Assembly (NCBI GenBank): GCA_022578965.1
Contig: MU400561.1
Location: 62,001 to 126,000 of the forward strand
Origin: Xylaria sp. FL1777
Taxonomy: Eukaryota > Ascomycota > Sordariomycetes > Xylariales > Xylariaceae
Reading direction: 5' to 3'
Length of the DNA stretch: 64,000 bases
Position 1 is the first letter of the stretch. Each line of letters opens with the position of its first letter. The translations under genes and the position numbers were made by a program. Positions 36,301-48,121 of the stretch are shown here, piece by piece. The notes under the pieces are model-generated. The model had not been told where the DNA came from. It saw nothing but the letters and a program-made list of their open reading frames with translations, and did no database searches.

Positions 36301-38460
36301 AAACTAAAAAGAATTATTATAAATAAACTAAAGCTAAAGTATGCGTTAATAAAATATTTAATTAAAATAAATAAAAATAAAAATAAAAAAACAATATATT
36401 AGCAAATATAATTTGTAAAAACAAAAAATATAAAGTTATTATTTTAAAAAAAAGAATTAGCTAAGTTATAAAAAACATAATTATTAATATACTTAGTAAA
36501 CATTCTATTATTATTTATTATGCAAGTTTTTTAATTTATATAAGTGTTTATTTTTACTTTAATAACGTAAAACAAAGGCTTATTAATTTTAAAAAATTCT
36601 TTTAAAGCAAAAACCTTAAAAACCTTTTTTGTACTTTTGCGTAAAAAAATTATAGCACTTTTTTTATACTTTATAAACTTATAGTTTATTTTTTTGCGTT
36701 TAGACTTTATGCTTAAGCGTACTACATTAGTAGCAATAAAACAGTTTTTAATATTAAGCGTTATATGTTTACTTTTAAGCATAAATCTAATATTAAAACG
36801 TTAAATAAATAATGCTGTATTATTTTTTTAGAAGCTAAAAAAGCTATTAAAGTGCAGCATAAGCTTAGTGCAATAATTATATTATAAAGAACTACTAATA
36901 GTATTAGCAATAGCAGAAATAAAATTAGGCAAAAGCTCTAAAAAATTAGCAAAAGCTTTTTTAATAATACGCTTTTTATATGCAAGTTAGTTTGCATAGT
37001 TAAACATTTAAAATTAATACTTAAAGCATTTAAAAAAGTAGCTATAGCATATATAAATATTATTACAAGCAAAAGCAAATAAAACAACAAAAATAAAGTT
37101 AACTATAATATACTTTTTTTTAAATAAATAGCAATAAACTTTAGCTTTTATAATATTTTTAAGTATAACAAAAAAAAGCATATAAATTTAATTTAAAAAA
37201 AAGCTTTTTTATAAAGCAAAAGCATTTTTAGTAAACAAAAGCTTAACAACCTTAAAAAGAACTTTAAAGCTAAAAACTAAAAAAAACTTATTATTAATTA
37301 TAGCAGCTTTTAACTTATTAAGCCTAGCTTTAGTAAGTAATGCTTAAAGATTATAAATGTTAGCAGCTAGCACTTTTTTTGTTAAGCTATTTTATATGTT
37401 GTGCTTTTTTTTGCGCATTTTTTTGTGCTGCTTTTTTTTACTTTGCTTAGGTCTTTAATAAAAAGCAGGCCTTTTTTTATAAAAGCTTAGCAGTTTATTT
37501 TTTATAGTAAAAGCATGTAAGTTTTTTAAAGCTATAGCAATAATGTTTGCAAATAATAAATTGCTTTTTTAAGTAGTTATAACTAATTTATTTTTAGATA
37601 ATATAATTTGTAAGCATTATATATTAAAGTGCCTTTTTTAAATAAAAAGCTAGCAAAATGTAAATTAAGCTCTGCAAGCAATATGCTTTTTTAGTAAGTG
37701 CTTTAATAGCTTTAAAAAATTGCATGTTTTAATTACAGCAGTTAATAATGCGCTAAAGCTTTTTATGCTTAGATTTATGTATGCTAATAAAAGTTCTAAA
37801 TAATAATACTTTTAAATAAACAAAATTAAAGATTTAATAAAAATTTTAATGCAATACGCTATATTTTTTATTAAATGTATGCTTTTAAATGTAGGGTTAT
37901 TTATTTATATTTATATTTTAGATAACATATAAATACTTAAACTAAAATAACGCTTTAAAGGCTTACTAGTATTATACAATTAAACAAAAGAACTAAATAA
38001 AATTAAAAAAGTTAAAGTATAATATTATTATTATTTAAACTAGCTTATTTTATGCTAAAGTAAAAGTTTTTATTTTTTTTTAACTGTTTATTTAATTAGT
38101 TTTTAAATTAGTAAAATTTAGTTAAGCAGTTAATATTTAAGATTATTGCTTTTTTTATTTAGTTACTTTAGTATTAAAAAAGTATTAACTATAAGTAATT
38201 ATTAAACAGCAATATTGTTTTTAAACTTATGCGTTATGTTTAATAATAAATATAATTAAATGTAACAAAAGCAAATTAAATGCAAGTTAAAGGTTTATTA
38301 AACATATAATTAGATTATATAATAAATATAAGCAAATAAAATATTTAACTTATATAATTAAACAATTTAATAAAGCAATTTTTAAGTTCTAAGTATAAAG
38401 CAAGAAAATATAAAGTATAAAAATATTTACTTATTTTTATAACTTTTGTTTTTTTATAGC

Positions 38461-38635
38461 TTAATTAATTAATTAATTATTTTTAACGTTAAATATAAAG
38501 CTTTAGTTACTTTGCATATTTTTTAAAGGGTATTAAACATAGCAAGCTTTATTTATTTATATTATATTAAGGGTATATATATATAATAAAATATATTAGT
38601 ACAAGGAAAATTAATTAATTAATTAATTAGTTAAT
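38461..38635. repeat. Two (TTAA)n runs
   Basis: A TTAA microsatellite at 38,461-38,479 and another at 38,610-38,635, about 150 bp apart, in RIP-mutated DNA. They fall just beyond the expected 3' end of the minus-strand LINE-B and could be its tail, though simple sequence drift is equally possible. Confidence 0.6.
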
Positions 38636-39689
38636 CGATTATTGTGCATTATATTTTTATTAAATTATAATGTTATTTTATGCTTTTAAAGGCTTTATTA
38701 TTTTAATGCTTATAGTTACTACGCTTTAATTTTTTAAGCTAAAGACTTTAGTTTTTTATTATTGTTTTAGTTGTTTAATAAGTTTTATTAAGTTAAGCTT
38801 TTGCTTTTTTTTTTGTTTAGCATGTTATTTGCTAAAGCAAATAGTTATATAGTACTACTATATAGCTATTTTTAAAAGTTATTAAATTTTACTTATATTT
38901 TTAGTTATTAATTGTTATTAATTTTATATGTGTTTTTGGGATTTTCTTTAAAAGTTAGTTTTAGTATACTAAAAAAGTAGTAATAACTGTAGTGTTTTTA
39001 GCTTTTAAGCTAAAGCTTAAAGTATAACTATTTTTAGTTTTTCTTTGCTATTATTATTGCTTTTTGCTTTTTTTTGTTTTTGCTGTTTTTTTACAGAATT
39101 TTTATAAACGTAGTACTATTTACCTTTAGGTTAAAAAAGTAAGCATATTTTGTTAAAGTAGTTAATTATTTAGCAAAAGCTTTAAAACGTTTTAAGGTGT
39201 TTTAATAGCTAAAAAAAGTATTTAAGCTTATTGTATACTTTTATAAGTTTTAGGTTATAAAGTAACATTAGCTAGCTAAATTTTAGCTATTTAGATTTGT
39301 TTTTTCTAAGTTTTAGTTTAAGTAGCTTTAGCTATTTATTTTGTAATACTATTATAAGCTTATAATTTATTAAGTATATTAGTTCTTTATTTATTATTTT
39401 TTTTAAGTAAAACATGCAAATATAATAAACTTTAGCTTTTTTATAGTTAAATCTTTTGTAGTACTACTTATAGTTTTTATAAGCTAATATAGCACTTAAG
39501 TACTATTTTAAGATCTTTTTAAAAAAAGATAATGCTTTTGGACATTTGCTTAATTAATATTTATATTTTGTAATTTTAAGCTATTTTAATATGCTAACAT
39601 TTAAGTTTTTTGTTTAGTTTTTAGTTATTTTTTTAATTTGTTGTTTTAATGTTTTTTTAAGTTTTACTGCTATTAAGGTAGCTTTAGGG

Positions 39690-41500
39690 TTATAAAGTCC
39701 ATTTTTTAACCTTAGTTTTGTTAGTATATCTGCTTATTTATTATTATTAATATTATAGTGCTTTAAGCTCTAGCATATCTTAATGTTATATTGTTTTATT
39801 AGTTTATATATTTTTATAAAAACTTATTGTAACGTTGCTAAGGCGTTTTTTTAAGTACATTAAATTGCTGCTATATTATTTGCGCAAAGAGTTATAATAG
39901 TATTAGTTAGGTATTTTTACGTAGCTTTTTAAAGCTTTTTTAAAGCTTTTAGTACTTTTGCGTTAAACATTATACTATATAAGTTTAGTTCTTTTTTTTT
40001 TTTTGTAATAAATGTTTATTTTTTATAAATAGCATATTTATAGCTTATACTATTATATATTTTTAAACCGTTTAAAAAAACAGTAACGTTAAATTTTAAT
40101 TAGTTTACAAACTATTACTTAAACGTTTTTACTGCTGTTTTTTTATTAATGCTGTTTATAAGGTTAGCTTTTAATTTTATAAAAAACTTTAGTAAATATA
40201 ATATTAGCTTTTAAATGTTTAGTAATATTTATGCTATAATTTATAAGTTAATATAAGCTTTTTGTTTTTGTTTAGCTAATTTGCTTTTTTATATTGTTTT
40301 AAGCACTGATTATAATGCTAGTAAATATATATTATAAACTGTTTTTATTTTTAAAGCAAAATAGTTTTTAGCTTGTTTAAGCGTTATTTCTGTAGTTAGA
40401 ATTCTGCTTATAAAAAATAAGCTATTTTTAAAAAACGTTTTTTATGTTAGTAGTATTTTATAAGCTGCTTTTAAGAATGCTTGCTAAATTATATATATAT
40501 GTTTTTTAAGTTTTATGCTTATTAAACGTTTATAGTTGTTTGTAGTTTTGCTTGCAGGTTTTTTTTGTTTTTTATATTATGCTTTATATTTATATAGAAA
40601 TAATAGTAATAAAACTATATTAATTATTTTTTAGAAACTTACTGCTAGAAGCTTTTTAATTATAGCTAAGATAGCTTTAATATAGTTTGCTATTTTGCTT
40701 TTTTTAGTTGTTTTTTTTTTTATATGTTTTTAAAACTTTAACTTTTTGTTTAAATAAATGTTTAGTTAGCGTAATACTAGGGTTTTTTTAGGTTTTTTAA
40801 AGTTTATTAAAAAAATAAATATTATTTTTATGCTATTTTAAAGTTTAATAGTTAAGTTTACGTTAGTTTGTTTTTTTGTAAAATAAATAGCTTTTATTTT
40901 ATTAAGTGCAAAAGCAATTTTATTTTTTTGTTTATATTTTATAATCTTATTAACTTGTTTTTTAGCTTTATAGGTGCTTTTTTTTAAAGTTTTCTTTAGA
41001 ACTAGTATGCTTAAATTATTAGCGTATTTTTATTAGCTAGGGTTGCTTTTTACTAGTTTGCATAAGTATAGCATGTAATACATTAGTAATACTAGGGATT
41101 TTTATAGCGTGCTATATATAATTTTCTTAAGGTTTATTATTATATTTTTTAGATTTGCAATGATTTTTTGTTCTATTAAAAAGCTTCTTGTAAGATTAAT
41201 AACTATTGCTAGCTAGCTTTACTTTATTATTTTGTTTATAAGTTTATTTTTTAGCAGTGCATTAAATGCTTTTTATATGTTTAGTATAACTAGTATAGCT
41301 ACTATTTTATTAGCTAATGCAAGTTTTATATTATATATAAAGCTTGTTATTAAATTTATTACGGACTTTTTAAGTACTGCTTTTGCGTATTATAAACTTA
41401 TTAAGCTAGCTATTTATACTATCTATATTATTTTTTTTGCTATAAGTTTTTCTAGGCTTTTTTTAATGCAAAACAGCAGCATAATAAGTTTTTAGGACTT
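39690..41500 (-). mobile_element. Second LINE relic (LINE-B), RIP-inactivated
   Basis: On the minus strand. RT reads in one frame from 41,495 down to about 41,000: KSVINLITSF, LALANKIVAILVILNI*KAF (the 'LLLDvqGAFD' block, with Asp to Asn), TRSFLIEQKI, STL*KSLVLLMYYMLY (from -PQGSPxSPxL-) and YANNLSIL for YADD at about 41,005-41,028. RNase H follows at lower coordinates, about 40,010-39,700: MFNAKVLKAL, CANNIAAI and NINNK*ADILTKL (compare GNExADxLAK). The order RT then RNase H fits a minus-strand Tad-clade LINE. Its ORF1 and endonuclease should lie at 41.5-43.1 kb but could not be resolved. A (TTAA)n run at 38,610-38,635 may be near its 3' end. Confidence 0.78.
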
Positions 41501-43223
41501 ATAAGAAGCAAAGTTTGTTTTGCTTACTTTAAGTAGTATAACTATGTTTGCGTTTTTTTAAACCTTTAAGAAAACGCCTTGTTTAAAACATTTTTTTAGC
41601 AGTGTTTAGTAGTATTTATTAATAGCAAGCTATATAGCAGCAAAGTACTTTGCTGTTATTATGTTTTTTTTTAGCAAGATTAACTTTACTTTTATAGCAT
41701 ATTTGCGTGCTTTTTTTATAGTTATTTTAGTGTTTTATAAAAGTTTAAACTAAAGTTGTATGTTCGTTTTTAGAAGTTTTACTTTTAATAGGTTGTTTTT
41801 TATAGTAAACTTAGTAAAAATGCTTTTAGTAAAGTATTCTGCTTTTTTTTTTGCTTTTATTATAACTTTTCTGCTTTTAATAAAGGGTAATACCTTTATA
41901 ATGCTTTTTTGTTTGTACTAGTTTATAACTTTTATAAGTTCTTTATTGCTTTTTATATTATTTATTCTTTTTTTTTAGTATTTTTTTTTAGCTTTTTTTA
42001 CTACTATAAAGAACTAACGTTAAGTAACTTTTGTGTTTTTTGTGTTAAATGATCTTTAGAAGTCTTTTTATGCTTATGCATATTTAACTATTTATTAAGG
42101 CGCTGTTTTGCTATACTTGCGCTTTTTTGTTTTTATAGTTTAAACATATTTTAATATTAGTATTATTAATGCTTTAGCTGCTATTTTTACTTTTTTTTAT
42201 ATTATAGCTTTTTTAATGTTTAGTAGTATTTTTGCTTTAACTTTTATTAGGTTTTTAAGTCTTTTTAGGTCTTTTTTTTTAATGAGAACTTTAAAGGACT
42301 TCGTAAAAGGTTTAAATAGTTCTTTTTATAGTAATATAATTTATATTAGCTAGTAATTAAATAAGGTTTTTAATTTTTTGGCTACTTAGTTTTTAATAAA
42401 TAGTATGTTTAAGAATAGTATATTTATAACGTGTTTTGCTTTATAGGTTGTTTTGCTTAGCACTTTTATAAAGCATATGTTTGCTTTAGTTACTTAGTTT
42501 AAAATCTACTGTTTTTTATAAAAAGTAATAGTTCTAAGTTTTTAATCTAAATGTTTTATGTTTAGGTTTTTTATTATTAAGCAGTTCTTTAGTAATATTA
42601 GTGCTATAATATATTTTATTATTATGTTTATGTTTAACGCTTAGTAATAGTTTAATATTTTATACTTGTTAACATTTAGCTATATAAAATCTTAGTAATA
42701 TATAAAGGCTTTTTTTTTTACTACTAAGTTGTTTTATATTTTAATATATATTATTACTTTAGGCTTGTTTAACTTTTTTGTGTTTTAGGTATTAATTAGT
42801 TTATAATTTTTGTATTTTTAGTAGGTTTATGTTTTTTTGTTTTTTTTTTGTTTATTTATAGTTTAATAATTATAGCAACGTTTATTTTTTTGTTTTAGCA
42901 TTTTTGTAAAAATACTAAATGGTTGTTTGCTTTATGCTTTATGTTTTAAGCTGTTACTTTAATTAACTGTGTAATTATAGTTAACTTTGTTTTTTAGTAT
43001 TGTTTAGTTATATATTTATATTGCTTTTTATATTAACTAATAGACTACTTAAAGAGATTAAAACTTTAAACCTATAAATTTTGCTTAAGAACTTTTGCTA
43101 TAAATGCAACAATAATAATAATAATAACAACAAAAGATAATATAAACCTCTTTTTTAACTTATAGCAAAAATGTGTTAAAATTATTGCTATGCGCAAAAA
43201 AGCAAAAAGAAAAACGTAATACT

Positions 43224-43373
43224 TATTAAAATAAATAAATATAATATACTTTATACTTTTTAAGCTATATATATTACTTATTTCTTTTAACCTTTAGGTT
43301 ACTTTTTTTACTTCTAGTTATTTTAAATATATAATTTATTTGCTATATTGTATACTTTTTTATACTTTTAATA
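43224..43373 (+). mobile_element. Solo LTR with 5-bp target-site duplication
   Basis: A 150-bp element flanked on both sides by ATACT (43,219-43,223 and 43,374-43,378), as expected for an LTR retrotransposon target-site duplication. It matches the copies at 61,352-61,501 (+) and 54,914-55,068 (-). Its terminal dinucleotides are TA..TA, where the 61-kb copy keeps TG..CA. No coding remnant of the same element adjoins it, so it is a solo LTR left by recombination. Orientation is given by the TGTT.. end. Confidence 0.82.
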
Positions 43374-45927
43374 ATACTTATATGTTTTTTTTAGTTGTTT
43401 TAAAATGCTTATTATAAACTAACCTTATAGCTAACTTTTAGTATTATACTTAAAAAGTTTATATTTGTTTATTATTACTGTTAATTTTTTTTTACTTTTA
43501 ATTTTATAATACTTTTTTTACTATTTTATTAACTAGAACAATTTTTAGCGTAATATTAAATTTAATTATGCTATTTTGCTAAAAACTAGCTGCTATGTTT
43601 TTTTTAAGGAATTCTTAAAAGATTTTTGCTATTAAAATATTATTGCTATTTAGATATTTTATTTTAATATACTTAAGAAAAGTTTAGTTAGCGCTTTACA
43701 TTTTTTGCATTTTTACAATATTTTATTTTTTGTTTTAGCTAAAAAAGTTAAATTTTTGCAGCGTTACAATAACAATTAAAGCAATATAAAATCTATAAAG
43801 CTTTTTTTTCTTTATAACAAAAAGGTTAACTAGCTTTTTAACAAGCTACTGCTAATTTAAAAAGCTAACTAGTTATTAAGCTTTAAATTAATATTTTTTA
43901 TTTTTAAGTTAAAAAAGTTCTAATTACTGTTTTATTTTATTTATGTTTTATTAACCTTGTTTAAATATATAGTTATTTGTTTAACTTAGTGCTTTATTAA
44001 AACTTACTTTACTTAACTATGCGAGCTAATAAGCTTTTATTACATACTTAAAAAAAAACCCAACTTTTTATTATAATAAATATTGCTTAAGCATTACTTT
44101 TGTTATAGCAAAGCTTGCTTATTAAATTAAAGTAGTTTAATTAAAAGCAAAATACAAATAATACTTTTAGTAAAGTTAAACTTTTTTTTTTAATTATTTT
44201 GTTTTCTATAAAAAATATAAATTAAAAGTTATTTTTGTTAGCTTTTTTATAAGGTTTATAAACCACTTTTATAAAATATTATATAGTAAATCCTGCAGGT
44301 TTTAAGCTTTATTTAAGCTATTAATAAGCTATATATTAATTTTGAAATTTTAAAAAAAAGTACGCAAATATAACTTATTTACTTTAATACTTGTATTTAT
44401 ATATTTGTTTTTTACTTTAGTAGTTATAAATAATTATAAAACTTATAAACCTACTTATATATTTAGTATACATAGGCTTATAATTCTAGCTATAGTTTGT
44501 AAACTTGTTACACTTTTTATAAATCTTATTTTTTTTTTTAATGTTTACTTTTTTAACTTTATTTAACTTAACTAATTTTTTATTATTACTAAGCTTATAA
44601 GTGCATATTTTACTTACTTTATGCAAGTAGCACGTTTTTTTTTTAATTATAAAGCTAATTACTTTGCTAAAATAAACTACTACTATAATTATTTTATTAA
44701 TAGCTATATTTTATACTATATTATACTTATAATTTATAACTATAATATTTAGTAAAAACAAATTAAGTTCTTTTAGTGCTAAACGTAATAAAGCTTTTGT
44801 AAGTAATAAGCTTATTACTTTTAAAATAACTAACATTAAAAACGAATTCTTTTTTAAGATTAAGTAGTTTATTAAGCTACTAAAAGTTATGCTAGCATTT
44901 CTTAAAGCAAAAAGTAGCAATATTAAATACGCAACTTTTTTTTTTAAAGGCATACTAGTATAAAAGTTTAACATGCTTAACTTTATATGTTATTTCTTAT
45001 TTTTATTTAATACTACTAAATACACTTAATATTAATACTTATTTTTGCTATATAGCTAAAGATGCTTAACAAAAATACTATTAAAGTACATTAAATAAAA
45101 AGTAGCTACTTTTATAAAAATAGCTTATGTAAATATTGCGTTTAAAGTTAAAGAAAAGTCTAAGTCCTAATACAAAATAAAATAAAGAAAAAATATAAAA
45201 TACTTGCAAATTATAAAAAACAAAGTGCATAGCATTTTTAAAGCATAAAATGTTTACTGTTTTATATATATTTAATTTTTATAATTTAAAACTTTTATTT
45301 TTATAAACATTAAGTGTTTAAAATAAAACAGTAAAGCTTTAACTTTACTTTTTATATTATAAAACTTTTTTTAAGCAAAAATTATTTTGCTGTTTTTATT
45401 ACTAACTAAACTAAAAAGGTTTTTTAACTACTAGCGCACGCAAAAAGCTATTAAACTAATAGCATTTTAACACTTAAAGACGTTTTAACTTTTAACTTCT
45501 TAGTTAAAAAAACACTACGTAATTAAAGCTAAAAATATTTATTTTTATAAACTTTGGCTTAGCTATAATACTTAAAGTTAATTTTAAAATAATTTATATA
45601 TAACTTAATAAAACTTGCGTAATTAAAATAATTAATTTATAAGTTAATTTAATATGTATGTTTTAAGTAAATTTTATAGCTTTAGGAGTTCTTTTTGCAA
45701 TACATAAGTTTATATTAATATAAGAAAAAAAATAAAATAGCATATATAATATGCAGTTAGCAGGATTAATTATAGCTAATAAAACTTATGCAAACTAATA
45801 CTTATTATTATTGCTTTATTAATTGCTATTACTACTTTTTTTATTACTAATTAAGTACTAAAATAATATAAGCAATAAAATTTTACATTTTTTTTTGTTT
45901 ATTTTTACTATAATTACCTAAGTATTG

Positions 45928-45995
45928 TTTGCTTATTTTATTTATTTTATGCTGCTTATTTTATAATGCTTATTTTATAACGTTTATTTTATAAT
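45928..45995. repeat. Short tandem repeat, GCTTATTTTATAA-like units
   Basis: Four to five imperfect copies of a roughly 16-20-base unit built on CTTATTTTATAA, within unassigned AT-rich DNA. Confidence 0.6.
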
Positions 45996-47610
45996 TAATA
46001 CTATTGCTAGTAGTACTAAAACTTTTCTTTATTTATTATGCTTATTATGTTTTATGAAGTTTTAATAAGCAAAAAATGTAACTAATGCTATTATTTTTTT
46101 ATTTTAATTTAGCAAGCAAAAGTTATATATATTTTATGCAAAGACTAAAAACAATTTTAAGGAATTATTTTAGCTGTAATTATATAGTAAGTCTTTTAAT
46201 ATATTTTATTATTTTTTACTATATTTTGTTATTTTTTATTATTTTTTATTAATACAATAAAGATTAATTAATTATTTGTTAGGTGTAAAATAATTAAAAA
46301 TTACGTTAAATTATTATTATTTGCAAAACAAAAAAAAGTTTGTGCTTTATACTATAAGTTTTTTAACTATTTTAAGTACTTTAGTAATATTAACATATAT
46401 ATTACTATTTAATAGAAATTTTAAACTTGTATTTTTAAGCAATTAATATTTAATATTTTACTATTTTAGTTTTTTTTAGCAATAAAAAATATAACGTTAA
46501 AGCAACTATTTGTTAATTTTATTATGCTACGTTTAAAAAGATTGCTTTAATGAACTATTTTTAGCAAGCAAAACTTCTTAGTGAACTATTTTATATTGCT
46601 GTTAATTAACAAATAGCTATTAGTAATGCAATTGCTAAACAAAAGGAACTAGATTTTAATAAACTTAACTTTAGAAAATCGAGATTTAAAACTACTATAA
46701 TTTTAGATTATATATGCCTTTAAAACTAAAGACAAAATTATTAGTAAGTAAGTTATAACAATAAATATTTTTATAATAAATAGGATACTTTTTTTGCTAA
46801 AGTTACGCTAAAAGTTTTTATATTAGCAGTTATAGCTTAAAAGGTTTAATGCAGTAAAGGCCTTTGCTATTTATGCAAAAAGCATTAATTTATTACTTAG
46901 CTATATTATTTTTTTTAGCTGCACTACTATTTATGTTATATAATATAATATAATGTTTGCTTTTGCTTTTAATTTTGCTTCTTGCTAATTTTGCTTTAGT
47001 TTTTGCATTTATAGCTACAACTATAAGTTTTACTTTTTAAACAACTTTTAAAACTACTTTTAAAACATATTTAAAAAGTTAAATCTTCTTTTAAAATAAC
47101 AAATTAAAACTTTAGTAAGCTAAATATGTTTAAGCTTAAGGAGCTAAAACTATAAACAAGGTTAACAATATAAACAAAGTTTAGGGCTAAGCCTGGATTT
47201 TTTTTTGTTTTTTTGATTATTTAGATTTATAGTATTATAGCGTTATAAAATAAACAAACTACTTGTTTTTATTTTTTTTTGTTAAAATTTAATATATAGC
47301 AAAAAGAATAGTTATTAAAATGAAAAAATATGTTAATAAATATTGCAACATTAAAGGTAAGCTAAATTAGCTTTAACTTTAAATATTTATTACTTAATTT
47401 ATTAGTAGACCTTTTAAAGGCAAAGCGATTTTTTAGACCTAAAGAATTAATATTAAAACTTAAACCTAAACTTAATATAGTAATCTTTTTATAAGTACTA
47501 CAGGTTTTTTTTTATTTTACTAAATTTATAAGCAATATAAAGTAAACTTATATATTTATAAAGGTTACTTATAAACCTAGTAAAAAAAAGATAAATATAT
47601 AACTAAATTA

Positions 47611-47711
47611 ACTAATACTGCTATATTATAGCGTACTTTATTTACTATTACTACTATATTATAACGTACTATACTTACTAATACTGCTATATTATAGCGC
47701 ACTTTATATTT
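47611..47711. repeat. Three 33-bp tandem repeats
   Basis: Three consecutive units of 33-35 bp built on ACTAATACTGCTATATTATA, starting at 47,611, 47,644 and 47,677. The middle copy differs by transitions (GC to AC/AT), as RIP would cause. Located about 330 bp outside the left repeat of the copia relic. Confidence 0.75.
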
Positions 47712-48041
47712 AATTTACTTACGTATTAATTACTTTTTACTTTTAATTTTTAACTTACTTATTTAATTAACTGTTAGCATAAAACATATTTAAAAGTATA
47801 GTTAACTATTGTTTTTATTAGTATTTACAAAATGTTTTATGCTATTTTATTTTTTATAAGAAATAAAATAAAGTAAAAACACTAAGTAAACATTAATTAA
47901 ATTAGGTTTAAATTTAGGTTCCGATATTAATTCTTTAGGTTTAAAAAACTGTATTTCCTTAAGAGTAAAGCAAACTTTGCTTAATAACAAGAATATATAC
48001 TTTTAAACCTTTAATTAACTAGCTTGCTTATTTTAACACTT

Positions 48042-48121
48042 TGTTTTTTTAATATAGGTTTACTTTTAAATACTTGTTAGTTAAATAATCTAGCTTAAAA
48101 TATAATTTTTTATATTTAATA
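48042..48121 (-). repeat. LTR-like direct repeat, 3' side of copia relic
   Basis: 80 bp, from TGTTTTTTTAATATAGG to TTTATATTTAATA. It aligns without gaps to 53,460-53,539, differing at about six positions that are all transitions. It lies at the 3' side of the minus-strand copia relic. It may be a whole short LTR or the shared part of a longer one. Confidence 0.72.

Noticed and set aside
41232..41495. 87-codon open frame on the + strand
   Set aside because: Antisense shadow of the LINE-B RT domain on the minus strand.
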